A stretch of 5,667 bases of DNA from a bacterium (lineage in GTDB: Bacteria; UBP13; UBA5359): NCBI GenBank assembly GCA_028699365.1, contig JAQVUQ010000196.1:1-5667 (forward strand). The letters run 5' to 3'. A program made the translations under genes and the position numbers. Under the pieces are notes generated by a model, which searched no databases, was not told the DNA's origin, and saw only the letters and a list, made by a program, of their open reading frames with translations. Shown here piece by piece: positions 1 through 5,667 of the stretch. Position 1 is the stretch's first letter. Every line of letters begins with the position of its first letter.

Positions 1-903
1 ATATGAAACGCCATAGCCAAAACCGTGACGCATCATTATATCGATATACTTGGGCACCTCCCACCATGAGGTGGCTGCGCACTGCTGCCCCCAGAAATCC
101 ATGGAATTGATCACCAGATGATCAGGATCAACGCTCTTTATCGTTTCATAACATAGTCGAACTATATCCGTATATGCCCAGCGCCGGAAGACTTGCCAGT
201 CGGCAAAACGCCTCCCTGTTTCCGGTTTAAGTGGGGGCTGTATGTCGTCCTTTTGTTTATAATCGGTTCCCCAGGCGCTATTCAATGCAGCTATACTGCC
301 GTATTCGGCCATCATTTTATCCTGAAACACTTTGACGGCACTCGGATTGTATCCGCCCCATCCCGGATAGGAGAACTCATCCTGCAGAAAATACCCCAGA
401 AAATTCGGCTTGTCCTTTACATGTTGCACCGTTCTGAGCAGGGCTTTTTTCAAGGCTTCTCTATAGCCCTCGTCTAAAAAACATGGATAACCGCGAATCA
501 ATTTTGTCCCTCCCGGACCTACCATCAGAGCTTCAGGATGCTTTTTCGCATAATCCATAAATATGCCCAAATTAACAACCGAATAAATCCCTTGATCGGA
601 TGCTGCGGACATTTCTTTGTCCAAGGCGGTAAAGTCCTGAGTATCGCTTGTAGTAAGCCCCGTGATCCTGGTTAAATGAGTCGTTCCCCCCATACGAGCC
701 CAGTAGCGTAAATAATCCCTGCTCGTATTGTGTGTGAAAGGGAAGTCCATTATCAACGGAAAAGGCTTTCCTTTCGCATAAATCACACTGTTTTTAACCT
801 CGAATTTTTCAGCCGAGCCGGCGTTCACACCTGCACAAAGCAGAACGGCAATTCCAAGCAACCCTATATAGATCCTTTTCAGCATGCTATCCACCAATCG
901 CAT
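1..903 (-). CDS. Secreted GH42-like (clan GH-A) glycoside hydrolase, N-terminal 301 residues, runs off the window
   Basis: This is probably an exported glycosidase of the beta-galactosidase (GH42-like) type. Residues 1-31 form a signal peptide: basic start (R2, K9, R10), hydrophobic core IYIGLLGIAVLL, and a likely signal peptidase I site after GSA. C23 is preceded by leucine, so it is not a lipobox. Residues 35-55 match the usual opening strand (KGKPFPLIMDF). Residues 166-180 (FLGYFLQDEFSYP) resemble the strand ending in the GH-A acid/base glutamate, here E176. Residues 190-213 (VFQDKMMAEYG then SIAALNSAWGT) are strongly typical of GH42, as is DWQVFRRWAYTDIVRL near 235-250. The start at 903 is chosen because GGAGG lies six bases upstream; in-frame ATGs at 924 and 885 have poorer sites. 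It begins 34 bases after the binding-protein stop, so the two are very likely cotranscribed. The nucleophile and C-terminal domains lie outside the window. The residue before E176 is Asp, where GH42 normally has Asn, so exact family and activity are uncertain. Confidence 0.8.
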   Translation of the reverse strand, partial: MRLVDSMLKRIYIGLLGIAVLLCAGVNAGSAEKFEVKNSVIYAKGKPFPLIMDFPFTHNTSRDYLRYWARMGGTTHLTRITGLTTSDTQDFTALDKEMSAASDQGIYSVVNLGIFMDYAKKHPEALMVGPGGTKLIRGYPCFLDEGYREALKKALLRTVQHVKDKPNFLGYFLQDEFSYPGWGGYNPSAVKVFQDKMMAEYGSIAALNSAWGTDYKQKDDIQPPLKPETGRRFADWQVFRRWAYTDIVRLCYETIKSVDPDHLVINSMDFWGQQCAATSWWEVPKYIDIMMRHGFGYGVSY

Positions 904-909
904 CTCAAG

Positions 910-914
910 CCTCC
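910..914 (-). promoter_or_regulatory. Ribosome binding site (GGAGG) for the GH42-like gene
   Basis: GGAGG sits six bases upstream of the ATG at 903, an ideal Shine-Dalgarno arrangement. It decides the start: the ATG at 924 has only a weak GGGA-like stretch upstream, and the ATG at 885 would shorten the basic n-region of the signal peptide. Confidence 0.7.
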
Positions 915-937
915 ATAACTTCATTATCGTTCCCGTT

Positions 938-2254
938 CTATTTCTTCAGGCCTTCTGCCAGCAATTCATTAATCTTGCTGGCTGCATTTAATGCTGCTTG
1001 CCGTGCTGTCTGCTTTCCCAGATAGGCCAGTTCCAATTCACGGCTTATTACTGTTTTCCAACGGTCAGCAGGAGCATACGGCGTCAGCGGGCTAGGCACA
1101 GCATACTTCACTTCATTCATGAATATTTCATTGATCCCATCGGGATGATCGGGGTTATGGAGAAACATCTCGGACTCAGCAGTCTTTTTGATTACCGGGA
1201 TATTATAACCTGCTTTGGCCAGGCCCTTCTCACAATCCCCTACCACCAGATGCTCCATCAGCTTCCAGGCTGCTTCCGGATGCTTGACTTTGCTGCTCAT
1301 CACCCAGCCGTAGGGACCGGTTACCATATTTACTCTCTTCTTCTGGTGTAACCCGGGAGCTACTCCCCACTCAAAACCCTTGACTTGTTCCTCTAGTATG
1401 GGAACAAGGAATCTTGCGGACAGGAACATTCCCAGCCTGCCGGACTGAAAGAGCTGCAGGTAATTGGAGCTTTGCAAGTCGCCGGCAGAGGGCATAACTC
1501 GATCTTTCACTTTCAGATCTACCAGATACTGGAAAGCTTCTATAGCCTGTTGGCTGTCCAACAGACACCTCTTACCATCAGAGCTGAAGAGACTGCCGCC
1601 GTTCTGAGCTACCAACAGAGGTATATCTCCTATCAGGCAGCCGTATCTCCGCTGGCCTCCTTTGCCTGTGGACAGTTTTAGCGCCGTCTGCCGAAACTCT
1701 TCCCAACTCATACTCCCCTTCGGATAAGGCAATCCTGCCTTATCGAACATGTCTTTATTGTAAAACAAAGTGTAGTCCGGTGACCAGTCGGTACCAAAGC
1801 CGTAGACTGGCCCTTGTCCTATAGTCTTATCTGCTGTCTCATATTTGTATTTATAGAGTACCTGGGGATAAAACTCTTCCAACTTCAGCTTGTTGCTTTT
1901 GACAATATATCTATCCAGCGGTTCCAATGTTCCCCTCTGCACATAGATAGGAATATAATCCGGTGCCAATCTGAAAATATCGGGGGGATTACCACCGGCT
2001 ATCATAACCATGAGCTTGGTAAAATAATCCTTGCTGGTAAACCATATTTTCTTCACTTCTATGTCGGGATTCTGCTTCATAAACTCATCCAGGGATTTAT
2101 CAATGAGCCGACTACCGACATCAGTGGGAGAATAGCCGCAAGCTATGGTAACCGTTATCTTTCCCTGATCTTCACTTTTACCACGCCCGCAACCACCAAG
2201 CATTATAGCCAGGCAAAGAGCGGTTGACAAACAGCGAAACAAATTACTTTTCAT
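938..2254 (-). CDS. Carbohydrate ABC transporter substrate-binding lipoprotein (extracellular solute-binding protein family 1)
   Basis: The product, 438 residues from the chosen start, is the sugar-capturing subunit of an ABC importer, held by a lipid anchor on the outer face of the cytoplasmic membrane. Residues 1-22 are a lipoprotein signal peptide: K2 and R7, a hydrophobic core, then lipobox MLGGC with C22 as the lipidated cysteine. Family-1 hallmarks follow in order: GGNPPDIFRL near 87-96, RGTLEPLDRYI near 107-117, FYNKDMFDKAGLP near 164-176, the SMSWEEF segment near 181-187, FQSGRLGMF near 269-277, and KHPEAAWKLMEHL near 324-336. Length is normal for the family. The open frame reaches an ATG at 2266, but that ATG overlaps the AAGGA ribosome binding site, so 2254 (or the GTG at 2257) is more likely. 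No permease or ATPase is adjacent: the gene lies between two large secreted carbohydrate-active proteins. This suggests uptake of their products, but the ligand cannot be read from the sequence. Confidence 0.93.
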   Translation of the reverse strand: MKSNLFRCLSTALCLAIMLGGCGRGKSEDQGKITVTIACGYSPTDVGSRLIDKSLDEFMKQNPDIEVKKIWFTSKDYFTKLMVMIAGGNPPDIFRLAPDYIPIYVQRGTLEPLDRYIVKSNKLKLEEFYPQVLYKYKYETADKTIGQGPVYGFGTDWSPDYTLFYNKDMFDKAGLPYPKGSMSWEEFRQTALKLSTGKGGQRRYGCLIGDIPLLVAQNGGSLFSSDGKRCLLDSQQAIEAFQYLVDLKVKDRVMPSAGDLQSSNYLQLFQSGRLGMFLSARFLVPILEEQVKGFEWGVAPGLHQKKRVNMVTGPYGWVMSSKVKHPEAAWKLMEHLVVGDCEKGLAKAGYNIPVIKKTAESEMFLHNPDHPDGINEIFMNEVKYAVPSPLTPYAPADRWKTVISRELELAYLGKQTARQAALNAASKINELLAEGLKK

Positions 2255-2265
2255 CACATACAACA

Positions 2266-2270
2266 TCCTT
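2266..2270 (-). promoter_or_regulatory. Ribosome binding site (AAGGA) of the substrate-binding protein gene
   Basis: AAGGA ends 11 bases before the ATG at 2254 and 8 bases before an in-frame GTG at 2257. Its last base is the first base of the ATG at 2266, so that upstream ATG cannot use it. This is why the start is placed at 2254 and not at the longest open frame. Confidence 0.5.
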
Positions 2271-2293
2271 TTCTATGAAGTCATCTGCGCTAT

Positions 2294-2329
2294 GCTGCCA
2301 GGTGAACACGCCATAACATGTACCTCAGC
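2294..2329 (-). promoter_or_regulatory. Bulged stem-loop in the intergenic gap before the substrate-binding protein
   Basis: On the transcribed strand, GCUG-AGGU-ACA pairs with UGU-(UC)-ACCU-(GG)-CAGC. That is eleven base pairs with two two-base bulges on one side and a ten-base loop. No U-run follows, so it is not an intrinsic terminator. It lies between the large lectin-domain gene and the substrate-binding protein gene, where it could slow 3' decay or mark mRNA processing and so allow different expression of the two. A chance inverted repeat is also possible. The rest of the 2255-2369 gap shows no convincing promoter or other element. Confidence 0.3.
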
Positions 2330-2369
2330 AAAGGCTTTCCATGATAATCTGTTACAGGCTTAGGCTGCT

Positions 2370-5300
2370 CTATTTAATCACTTCAACGCTGCCGTTATAC
2401 AGCATATTTTCCCCATTGAAATTGACGTATAGATCGTCAAACCAGGCCGTGCCGTTGGCGCCGGATAGGACGCACTTGGGAGTAATACTCTTCACTCCCT
2501 TGCTGAAGGTCTTGGCATAGTTGACCTGTTCCCAGTCATGCGTGCCGGTGCTGAACCGGGTATCGGCATCATATGTCTCGGTAGTGTTGTCATCGTAGAC
2601 TATATCGTATTGCAACGCCAGCACGGCTCCCGCACCTACACCATTGGCCTTGGCCCAGCCACCTAAAGTCAGGGTGGTGGGATAAGGTGAACTGAAGGTA
2701 ATCTTATTACCTGACCACCGGGCCACTCCCCTGGCAGCGTCATCCCGCACCAGTGTCCTGATGATCTTCAGGGATCTCATCCCTGTGTGATAGTAATCCC
2801 TGACCCAGCCGGCAGATGTATCCAGCGAGTCATTGGCATAGGTAGTCCATCCATCCGGACAGATCAGTTCGAAAGACTCTTCCGAGGAGAACATACCGGT
2901 AAATCCTGCCAGGTCGTTGCTGGTGCCAATAGCCAGAACATACGGCTCTTCGGGATATTTAACGTTTATCTTAAAGCCGTTATTCAGATCTGTAGAAGAT
3001 ATTGAGGAACAAAGGATCCTGCCTGTCACTATCTCCTTGACGGCAAAGGTGCTCCCGCTCAAGCCGCAGGCGGAGGTATCCACTTTCAAGGTGGCTGTCC
3101 CGGGACCGGAGAACGAGACACACAACACGTTATACTTCCTGGTGGCTTCAAGGACGTTTATGCCTGTATTATCACTCAACTTTACCGGTGGATCGGCGAT
3201 GTAATCTATCACCTGCGCCAAATAACCGGTAGACAGGCTTTCAGCCCCTATAGTGGAGAAGTAGACATTACCGTTTTGCAGCAGCAGCGGGTTGCCGGTG
3301 GAGTAATCAGTGACCACTGCCGTAGCGCTGTTATTAGTGATCGATTTTCTCCTGGTCGGCTGTATCCGCCAGGGAGAAGCGGCACTGAAATTGTTTGTAG
3401 CTCCGGCGGCGCTGTGTCCTGTAGTATCCTGTACTGACGTGCCGCTGCCCTCATCCATATTCCATCGTCCGGCTGTCAGAGTGTTATAATGTCGGGCGAT
3501 TTCATCGGCGCTTAAGGCTACCGGATAGATATTCAACTCGTCGATAATACCGTTAAAGTAATAAGCATTGGCATAAGACGAGTAAGAGCCTACGCTAAGC
3601 CAGGCTGTAGGTTTGGAAGCGATGGCCTGTGCCGTTCCGGTAAGGGTTTTGCTCAGAGCCCCGTTGATATACAACTTAGCCTCTCCGCTGGCGCTATCAT
3701 AGGTGCCGGCTACGTGATACCAGTTGTTGGAACTTAATACTGTATCGCTGATCAGTACTACGTTCCAACTCCAACTGTTAGGCGGCACATATTTACCTAT
3801 CAGTAGTGACAACTTACCGCTATTCACCGCAAAGAAATAGGTAAAGCTGCTCTTGCAGGCAATCATATGATATCCGGAATTGGTATCCGCCGGTTTTATC
3901 CAGGCCTCTATGGTCAGCTTATCCGTGATGTCAAGGCTTGAGCCGGAGCCGCAGTTGACATAATCATCCACGCCGTCAAACTGCAGCGCCTTGCCTATTT
4001 TACCGTTTACCCAACAATCCGGAGTGGTCATATTGGTCAGAGTGCCATTATTGCCGTTGCCTGATCTGTCCGTAGCCGTCGTGCCCGAAGTTTCGTCCAG
4101 AGCCCAGCGTCCGGTTATGGGCTGTTGCGCATGCTGGTCGATGATCTCGTCATTTAGAACAGCAGGGTATACACACACTTCGTCAAGCCTGCCGCAGAAG
4201 GGGCTGTCTCCCATAACCAGATTGGAAACCTGGGAGCTATCCATTGTATAGCCAAACAGACAAGTAAGTTCCCTCTCCTTGACCCCGTTCAGATAGAGCT
4301 TCATGGTATCGCCGGTTTTGATTCCGGTTACATGATACCACTGACCTGTTTGAATGGTAGTGGATGTCTTTACTCCGCTCCAGTAGTGCCACTGGGAATC
4401 CCCTCCGGCGGCATCGGCGGTCATACGGTACTGGAAGTGCAGCTTGCCGTCCGTGCTGGAGTATATCAGACGGTAAAGCCCGTTATCCAGAGGTTTGGCG
4501 TTATCCGTCAGGCTGTCGAAGTTCACCCAGGCTTCCAGCGTCAGGGGCTCGGTAATGTTCAGGGTAGAGCCGGCACCGCAGTCCACATCATCATCCGTTC
4601 CGTCGAAGGCCAGACACCCACCAATCTTGCCTGTAGTCCAGCAACTACTGCCGTCCATATTGTGCAATGCACCCATATTCCTCCTACCGGAAGAATCCTG
4701 CAGAAACATGCCCTGGCTATCGTCAAAAAGCCATCGGCCGTTTATCTGGCCGTTCTGGTAATGTTGAGCAAGTTCTTCTGCGCTAAGAACCATAGGGTAG
4801 ATGTTCAACTCGTCGATTATGCCATTATAATTATAGAGGTTGTTGCCGTACGATATGGCAGATCCAACACTGAGCCAGCCTGTCGGTTTAGATCCGATAG
4901 GTTGTGGTGACGTTGCCGTAACGGTTTTGTCCAAAACTCCATTGACATACAGCTTTCCCTCTCCGGTAGAGCTGTCATAGGTGCCGGCTACGTGATACCA
5001 TTTATCGGCACTCAATACCGTACTGCCGGTTAGCGTTGATATGTTCCAACCGCCAGCAACTGAATTACCTATCAGCAAAGCCAACTTGCCGCCAAGTAGT
5101 GCAAAGAAGTAAGTAAAGCTGTTTTTGCAAGCAATTATATGATAACCAGCTCTGGTATCCGGCTTTATCCAGGCCTCTATGGTCAACTTGTCCGTAATAT
5201 CCAAGGCTGAACCGGCCCCGCAGTTGACGTAATCATCCACGCCATCGAAGGCTAAAGCCTTCCCTGTCTTGCCGTCAACCCACCGGCCTACGCTTGGATC

Positions 5301-5666
5301 GCTTAAAGTAGTTATCATCGTACTGTCCGGCTGAAGCGTGGAGGTAGAGGTATCTGTTCCGCTTACCGTCAGGCCGCAGAAAGCCGAGGTCTGATCCACC
5401 CCGTTTGTAAGATCAGGATCACTCTTGGTCAACGGAGTAGCCATCACCAGAATCTTGCCGCCGGCGTTCTTGTAGGCAGTCAAGGCATCGACCGTAGCCT
5501 GAGACAACCCGTCTCCCATATCCTCCGGTATAATGATCAGATCGTATGTCTGTAAATTAGTCGAATTGAGTGCGAACTGGCTGCCCAGTATCAAACCATC
5601 TACGTCAGCATAACGCAGCAAGCCTTTGGTCAGGGGAAATACTTTACCTGCATAATCGGTGCTGGG
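2370..5666 (-). CDS. Large secreted multidomain carbohydrate-active protein: split GATase-like domain with three inserted LamG modules and a C-terminal CBM-like domain (N-terminus missing)
   Basis: At least 1098 residues are visible, numbered here from the codon at 5666; the frame is open to the window edge, so the N-terminus is missing. Domains in order: 1-120, first half of a GATase-like domain resembling the GH42 trimerisation domain (YDLIIIPEDMGDGLS, then YKNAGGKILVMATPL); 126-305, LamG1; 311-515, LamG2; 520-728, LamG3; 733-766, the opening segment of another LamG; 775-825, apparent second half of the GATase-like domain (ATAVVTDYSTGNPLLLQNG, VYFST); 830-915, a beta-rich domain like those at the C-terminus of GH42-type enzymes; 923-1085, a CBM4/9-like jelly roll ending GTAWFDDLYV. 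By analogy, a glycosidase TIM barrel probably precedes the visible part, and the lectin and CBM modules would bind polysaccharide outside the cell; both points are inference. No LPXTG, SLH, dockerin or other anchor is seen at the C-terminus. The gene lies upstream of the substrate-binding protein gene, same strand, and is probably in the same operon. Confidence 0.88.
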   Translation of the reverse strand, partial: PSTDYAGKVFPLTKGLLRYADVDGLILGSQFALNSTNLQTYDLIIIPEDMGDGLSQATVDALTAYKNAGGKILVMATPLTKSDPDLTNGVDQTSAFCGLTVSGTDTSTSTLQPDSTMITTLSDPSVGRWVDGKTGKALAFDGVDDYVNCGAGSALDITDKLTIEAWIKPDTRAGYHIIACKNSFTYFFALLGGKLALLIGNSVAGGWNISTLTGSTVLSADKWYHVAGTYDSSTGEGKLYVNGVLDKTVTATSPQPIGSKPTGWLSVGSAISYGNNLYNYNGIIDELNIYPMVLSAEELAQHYQNGQINGRWLFDDSQGMFLQDSSGRRNMGALHNMDGSSCWTTGKIGGCLAFDGTDDDVDCGAGSTLNITEPLTLEAWVNFDSLTDNAKPLDNGLYRLIYSSTDGKLHFQYRMTADAAGGDSQWHYWSGVKTSTTIQTGQWYHVTGIKTGDTMKLYLNGVKERELTCLFGYTMDSSQVSNLVMGDSPFCGRLDEVCVYPAVLNDEIIDQHAQQPITGRWALDETSGTTATDRSGNGNNGTLTNMTTPDCWVNGKIGKALQFDGVDDYVNCGSGSSLDITDKLTIEAWIKPADTNSGYHMIACKSSFTYFFAVNSGKLSLLIGKYVPPNSWSWNVVLISDTVLSSNNWYHVAGTYDSASGEAKLYINGALSKTLTGTAQAIASKPTAWLSVGSYSSYANAYYFNGIIDELNIYPVALSADEIARHYNTLTAGRWNMDEGSGTSVQDTTGHSAAGATNNFSAASPWRIQPTRRKSITNNSATAVVTDYSTGNPLLLQNGNVYFSTIGAESLSTGYLAQVIDYIADPPVKLSDNTGINVLEATRKYNVLCVSFSGPGTATLKVDTSACGLSGSTFAVKEIVTGRILCSSISSTDLNNGFKINVKYPEEPYVLAIGTSNDLAGFTGMFSSEESFELICPDGWTTYANDSLDTSAGWVRDYYHTGMRSLKIIRTLVRDDAARGVARWSGNKITFSSPYPTTLTLGGWAKANGVGAGAVLALQYDIVYDDNTTETYDADTRFSTGTHDWEQVNYAKTFSKGVKSITPKCVLSGANGTAWFDDLYVNFNGENMLYNGSVEVIK
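2412..2900 (-). other. Domain region: C-terminal CBM4/9-like galactose-binding jelly roll
   Basis: Residues 923-1085. Landmarks are SSEESFELICPDGW at the start (equivalent to the 'NGSFE..W' opening), a GMRSLKI segment ('SG..Slki'), a central LTLGGWAKANG strand, HDWEQVNYAKTF, and the closing GTAWFDDLYV. Such domains typically bind polysaccharide chains. Family assignment is by pattern only. After it the protein ends within NMLYNGSVEVIK, which resembles the opening of another such domain. Confidence 0.6.
3192..3344 (-). other. Domain region: apparent second half of the GATase-like domain
   Basis: Residues 775-825. ATAVVTDYSTGNPLLLQNG, then VYFSTIG and a helix LSTGYLAQVIDYIAD match the closing part of GH42-type GATase-like domains, where 'a.vla...dG.P.l....GkG.vyy' is followed by a C-terminal helix. 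The usual GKG turn is reduced to NGN here. Together with residues 1-120 it would form one domain interrupted by about 650 residues. Confidence 0.5.
3369..3470 (-). repeat. Orphan opening segment of a fourth LamG module
   Basis: Residues 733-766 (GRWNMDEGSGTSVQDTTG and the following turn to SPWR) match the first segments of modules 2 and 3: GRWxxDExSG, then D-x-[ST]-G, then a tryptophan. The expected continuation GKxGKALxFDG does not follow; the sequence passes into the GATase-like second half. It may be a duplication remnant or may supply the strand missing from module 1. Confidence 0.65.
3483..4109 (-). repeat. LamG module 3
   Basis: Residues 520-728. It opens with GRWALDETSGTTATDRSG, then has KALQFDGVDDYVNCGSG, LTIEAWIKP, NWYHVAGTYD, AKLYINGALS and GIIDELNIYPVALSADEI. 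Around four in five residues match module 1 over the first ~70 aligned residues, by eye. Confidence 0.87.
4122..4736 (-). repeat. LamG module 2 (divergent copy)
   Basis: Residues 311-515. It opens with GRWLFDDSQG and has GGCLAFDGTDDDVDCGAG, LTLEAWVNFD, QWYHVTGIK, MKLYLNG and GRLDEVCVYPAVLNDEI. The framework matches modules 1 and 3, but the middle strands and loops are quite different, so it probably recognises a different ligand or arose from an older duplication. Confidence 0.85.
4752..5291 (-). repeat. LamG module 1 (concanavalin A-like lectin/glucanase fold)
   Basis: Residues 126-305. Laminin_G_3-type landmarks are GKTGKALAFDGVDDYVNCG, LTIEAWIKP, KWYHVAGTYD, GKLYVNG and GIIDELNIYPMVLSAEEL. 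Such jelly rolls usually bind glycans and often need calcium. The usual first segment of the module (GRWxxDExSG) is missing in front of it. It is very close to module 3 in protein and DNA: a 26-base exact match (4975-5000 against 3697-3722) and a 22-base exact match (5164-5185 against 3895-3916). Confidence 0.85.
5307..5666 (-). other. Domain region: first half of a GATase-like (GH42 trimerisation-type) domain
   Basis: Visible residues 1-120 of the large protein. The pattern is a short helix and strand (GLLRYADVDGLIL), then TYDLIIIPEDMGDGLS, a helix, and YKNAGGKILVMATPL, followed by an FCGLTVSG segment. This is the usual order in the flavodoxin/GATase-like domain that follows the barrel in GH42-type enzymes: a strand ending at 'iiPe', the helix 'aL..Y...GG', the strand 'ilvm', then 'lGL.v'. 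It breaks off where the LamG modules begin. No catalytic Cys-His-Glu triad is evident, which fits a structural role. Confidence 0.6.
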
Positions 5667-5667
5667 G

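Noticed and set aside
832-840. Lipobox around C23 in the GH42-like protein
   Set aside because: The residue before the cysteine is leucine, where a small residue is required; a signal peptidase I site after GSA fits better.
193-918. Plus-strand open frames at 193-477 and 730-918
   Set aside because: They are opposite the GH42-like coding frame, which has a signal peptide, a strong ribosome binding site and family motifs.
922-924. ATG at 924 as the start of the GH42-like gene
   Set aside because: It has only a weak ribosome binding site, whereas the ATG at 903 has GGAGG six bases upstream and gives a normal signal peptide.
1814-2227. Plus-strand open frame of 137 codons
   Set aside because: It is opposite the well-supported substrate-binding protein and has no family resemblance or good start signal.
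2267-2369. Intrinsic terminator, promoter or small gene in the intergenic gap
   Set aside because: No stem is followed by a U-run, no well-spaced -35/-10 pair stands out, and the only small frames are about nine codons or lack a start.
2280-2372. Frameshifted continuation of the large protein past its stop
   Set aside because: The downstream frame of about 27 codons shows no CBM-like pattern and has its own stop just upstream, so a simple frameshift is not supported.
4332-4910. Plus-strand open frame of 192 codons inside the LamG region
   Set aside because: It lies wholly opposite the clear LamG modules 1 and 2, has no recognisable domain, and its protein looks like an antisense shadow.
3697-5185. 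CRISPR or mobile-element repeats
   Set aside because: The exact repeats are fragments of homologous coding modules, not regularly spaced short repeats or element ends.
5619-5621. TTG as the start codon of the large protein
   Set aside because: The frame stays open to the window edge at 5666, and the TTG lies within the GATase-like domain pattern, so this is an internal leucine of a partial gene.

Overview
This window comes from a bacterium that breaks down carbohydrates. All three genes lie on the minus strand and read from high to low coordinates, so the order of transcription is: the end of a very large multidomain secreted protein (2370 to beyond 5667), then a sugar-ABC-transporter substrate-binding lipoprotein (938-2254), then the start of a secreted glycoside-hydrolase-like protein (903 to beyond 1). 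Base composition is balanced, about half G+C by eye, and the start signals are of the Shine-Dalgarno type. The lineage cannot be fixed from the sequence. LamG-bearing proteins and GH42-like enzymes next to sugar-binding lipoproteins are common in Armatimonadota, Lentisphaerota/Planctomycetota-type and some Firmicutes-like genomes, but that is only an inference.

Region 2370-5667 encodes at least 1098 residues with no start in the window. The first ~120 visible residues look like the first half of the GATase-like (beta-galactosidase trimerisation, GH42 'M'-type) domain. Three LamG/concanavalin-A-like lectin modules follow, and then the opening segment of a fourth. A sequence that looks like the second half of the same GATase-like domain comes next, then a small beta-rich domain and a CBM4/9-like galactose-binding jelly roll. 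The lectin array therefore appears to be inserted inside the GATase-like domain, which is the most unusual thing in the window. The missing N-terminus probably carries a glycosidase TIM barrel, but this cannot be seen.

Region 2255-2369 is the only real intergenic gap. It holds the substrate-binding-protein ribosome binding site and a modest bulged stem-loop, and no convincing promoter or terminator. Region 938-2254 is a family-1 extracellular solute-binding lipoprotein. Only 34 bases separate its stop from the next gene, which has a strong GGAGG site and encodes a signal peptide followed by a GH42-like barrel. That gene runs off the window before its expected catalytic nucleophile.

The likely joint role is extracellular recognition and hydrolysis of a glycan, possibly a galactoside, by the two large secreted proteins, with the released sugar captured by the lipoprotein. 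No permease, ATPase or regulator lies in the window, so the transporter partners and the true substrate are unknown. I see no RNA gene, mobile element, CRISPR array or attachment site.
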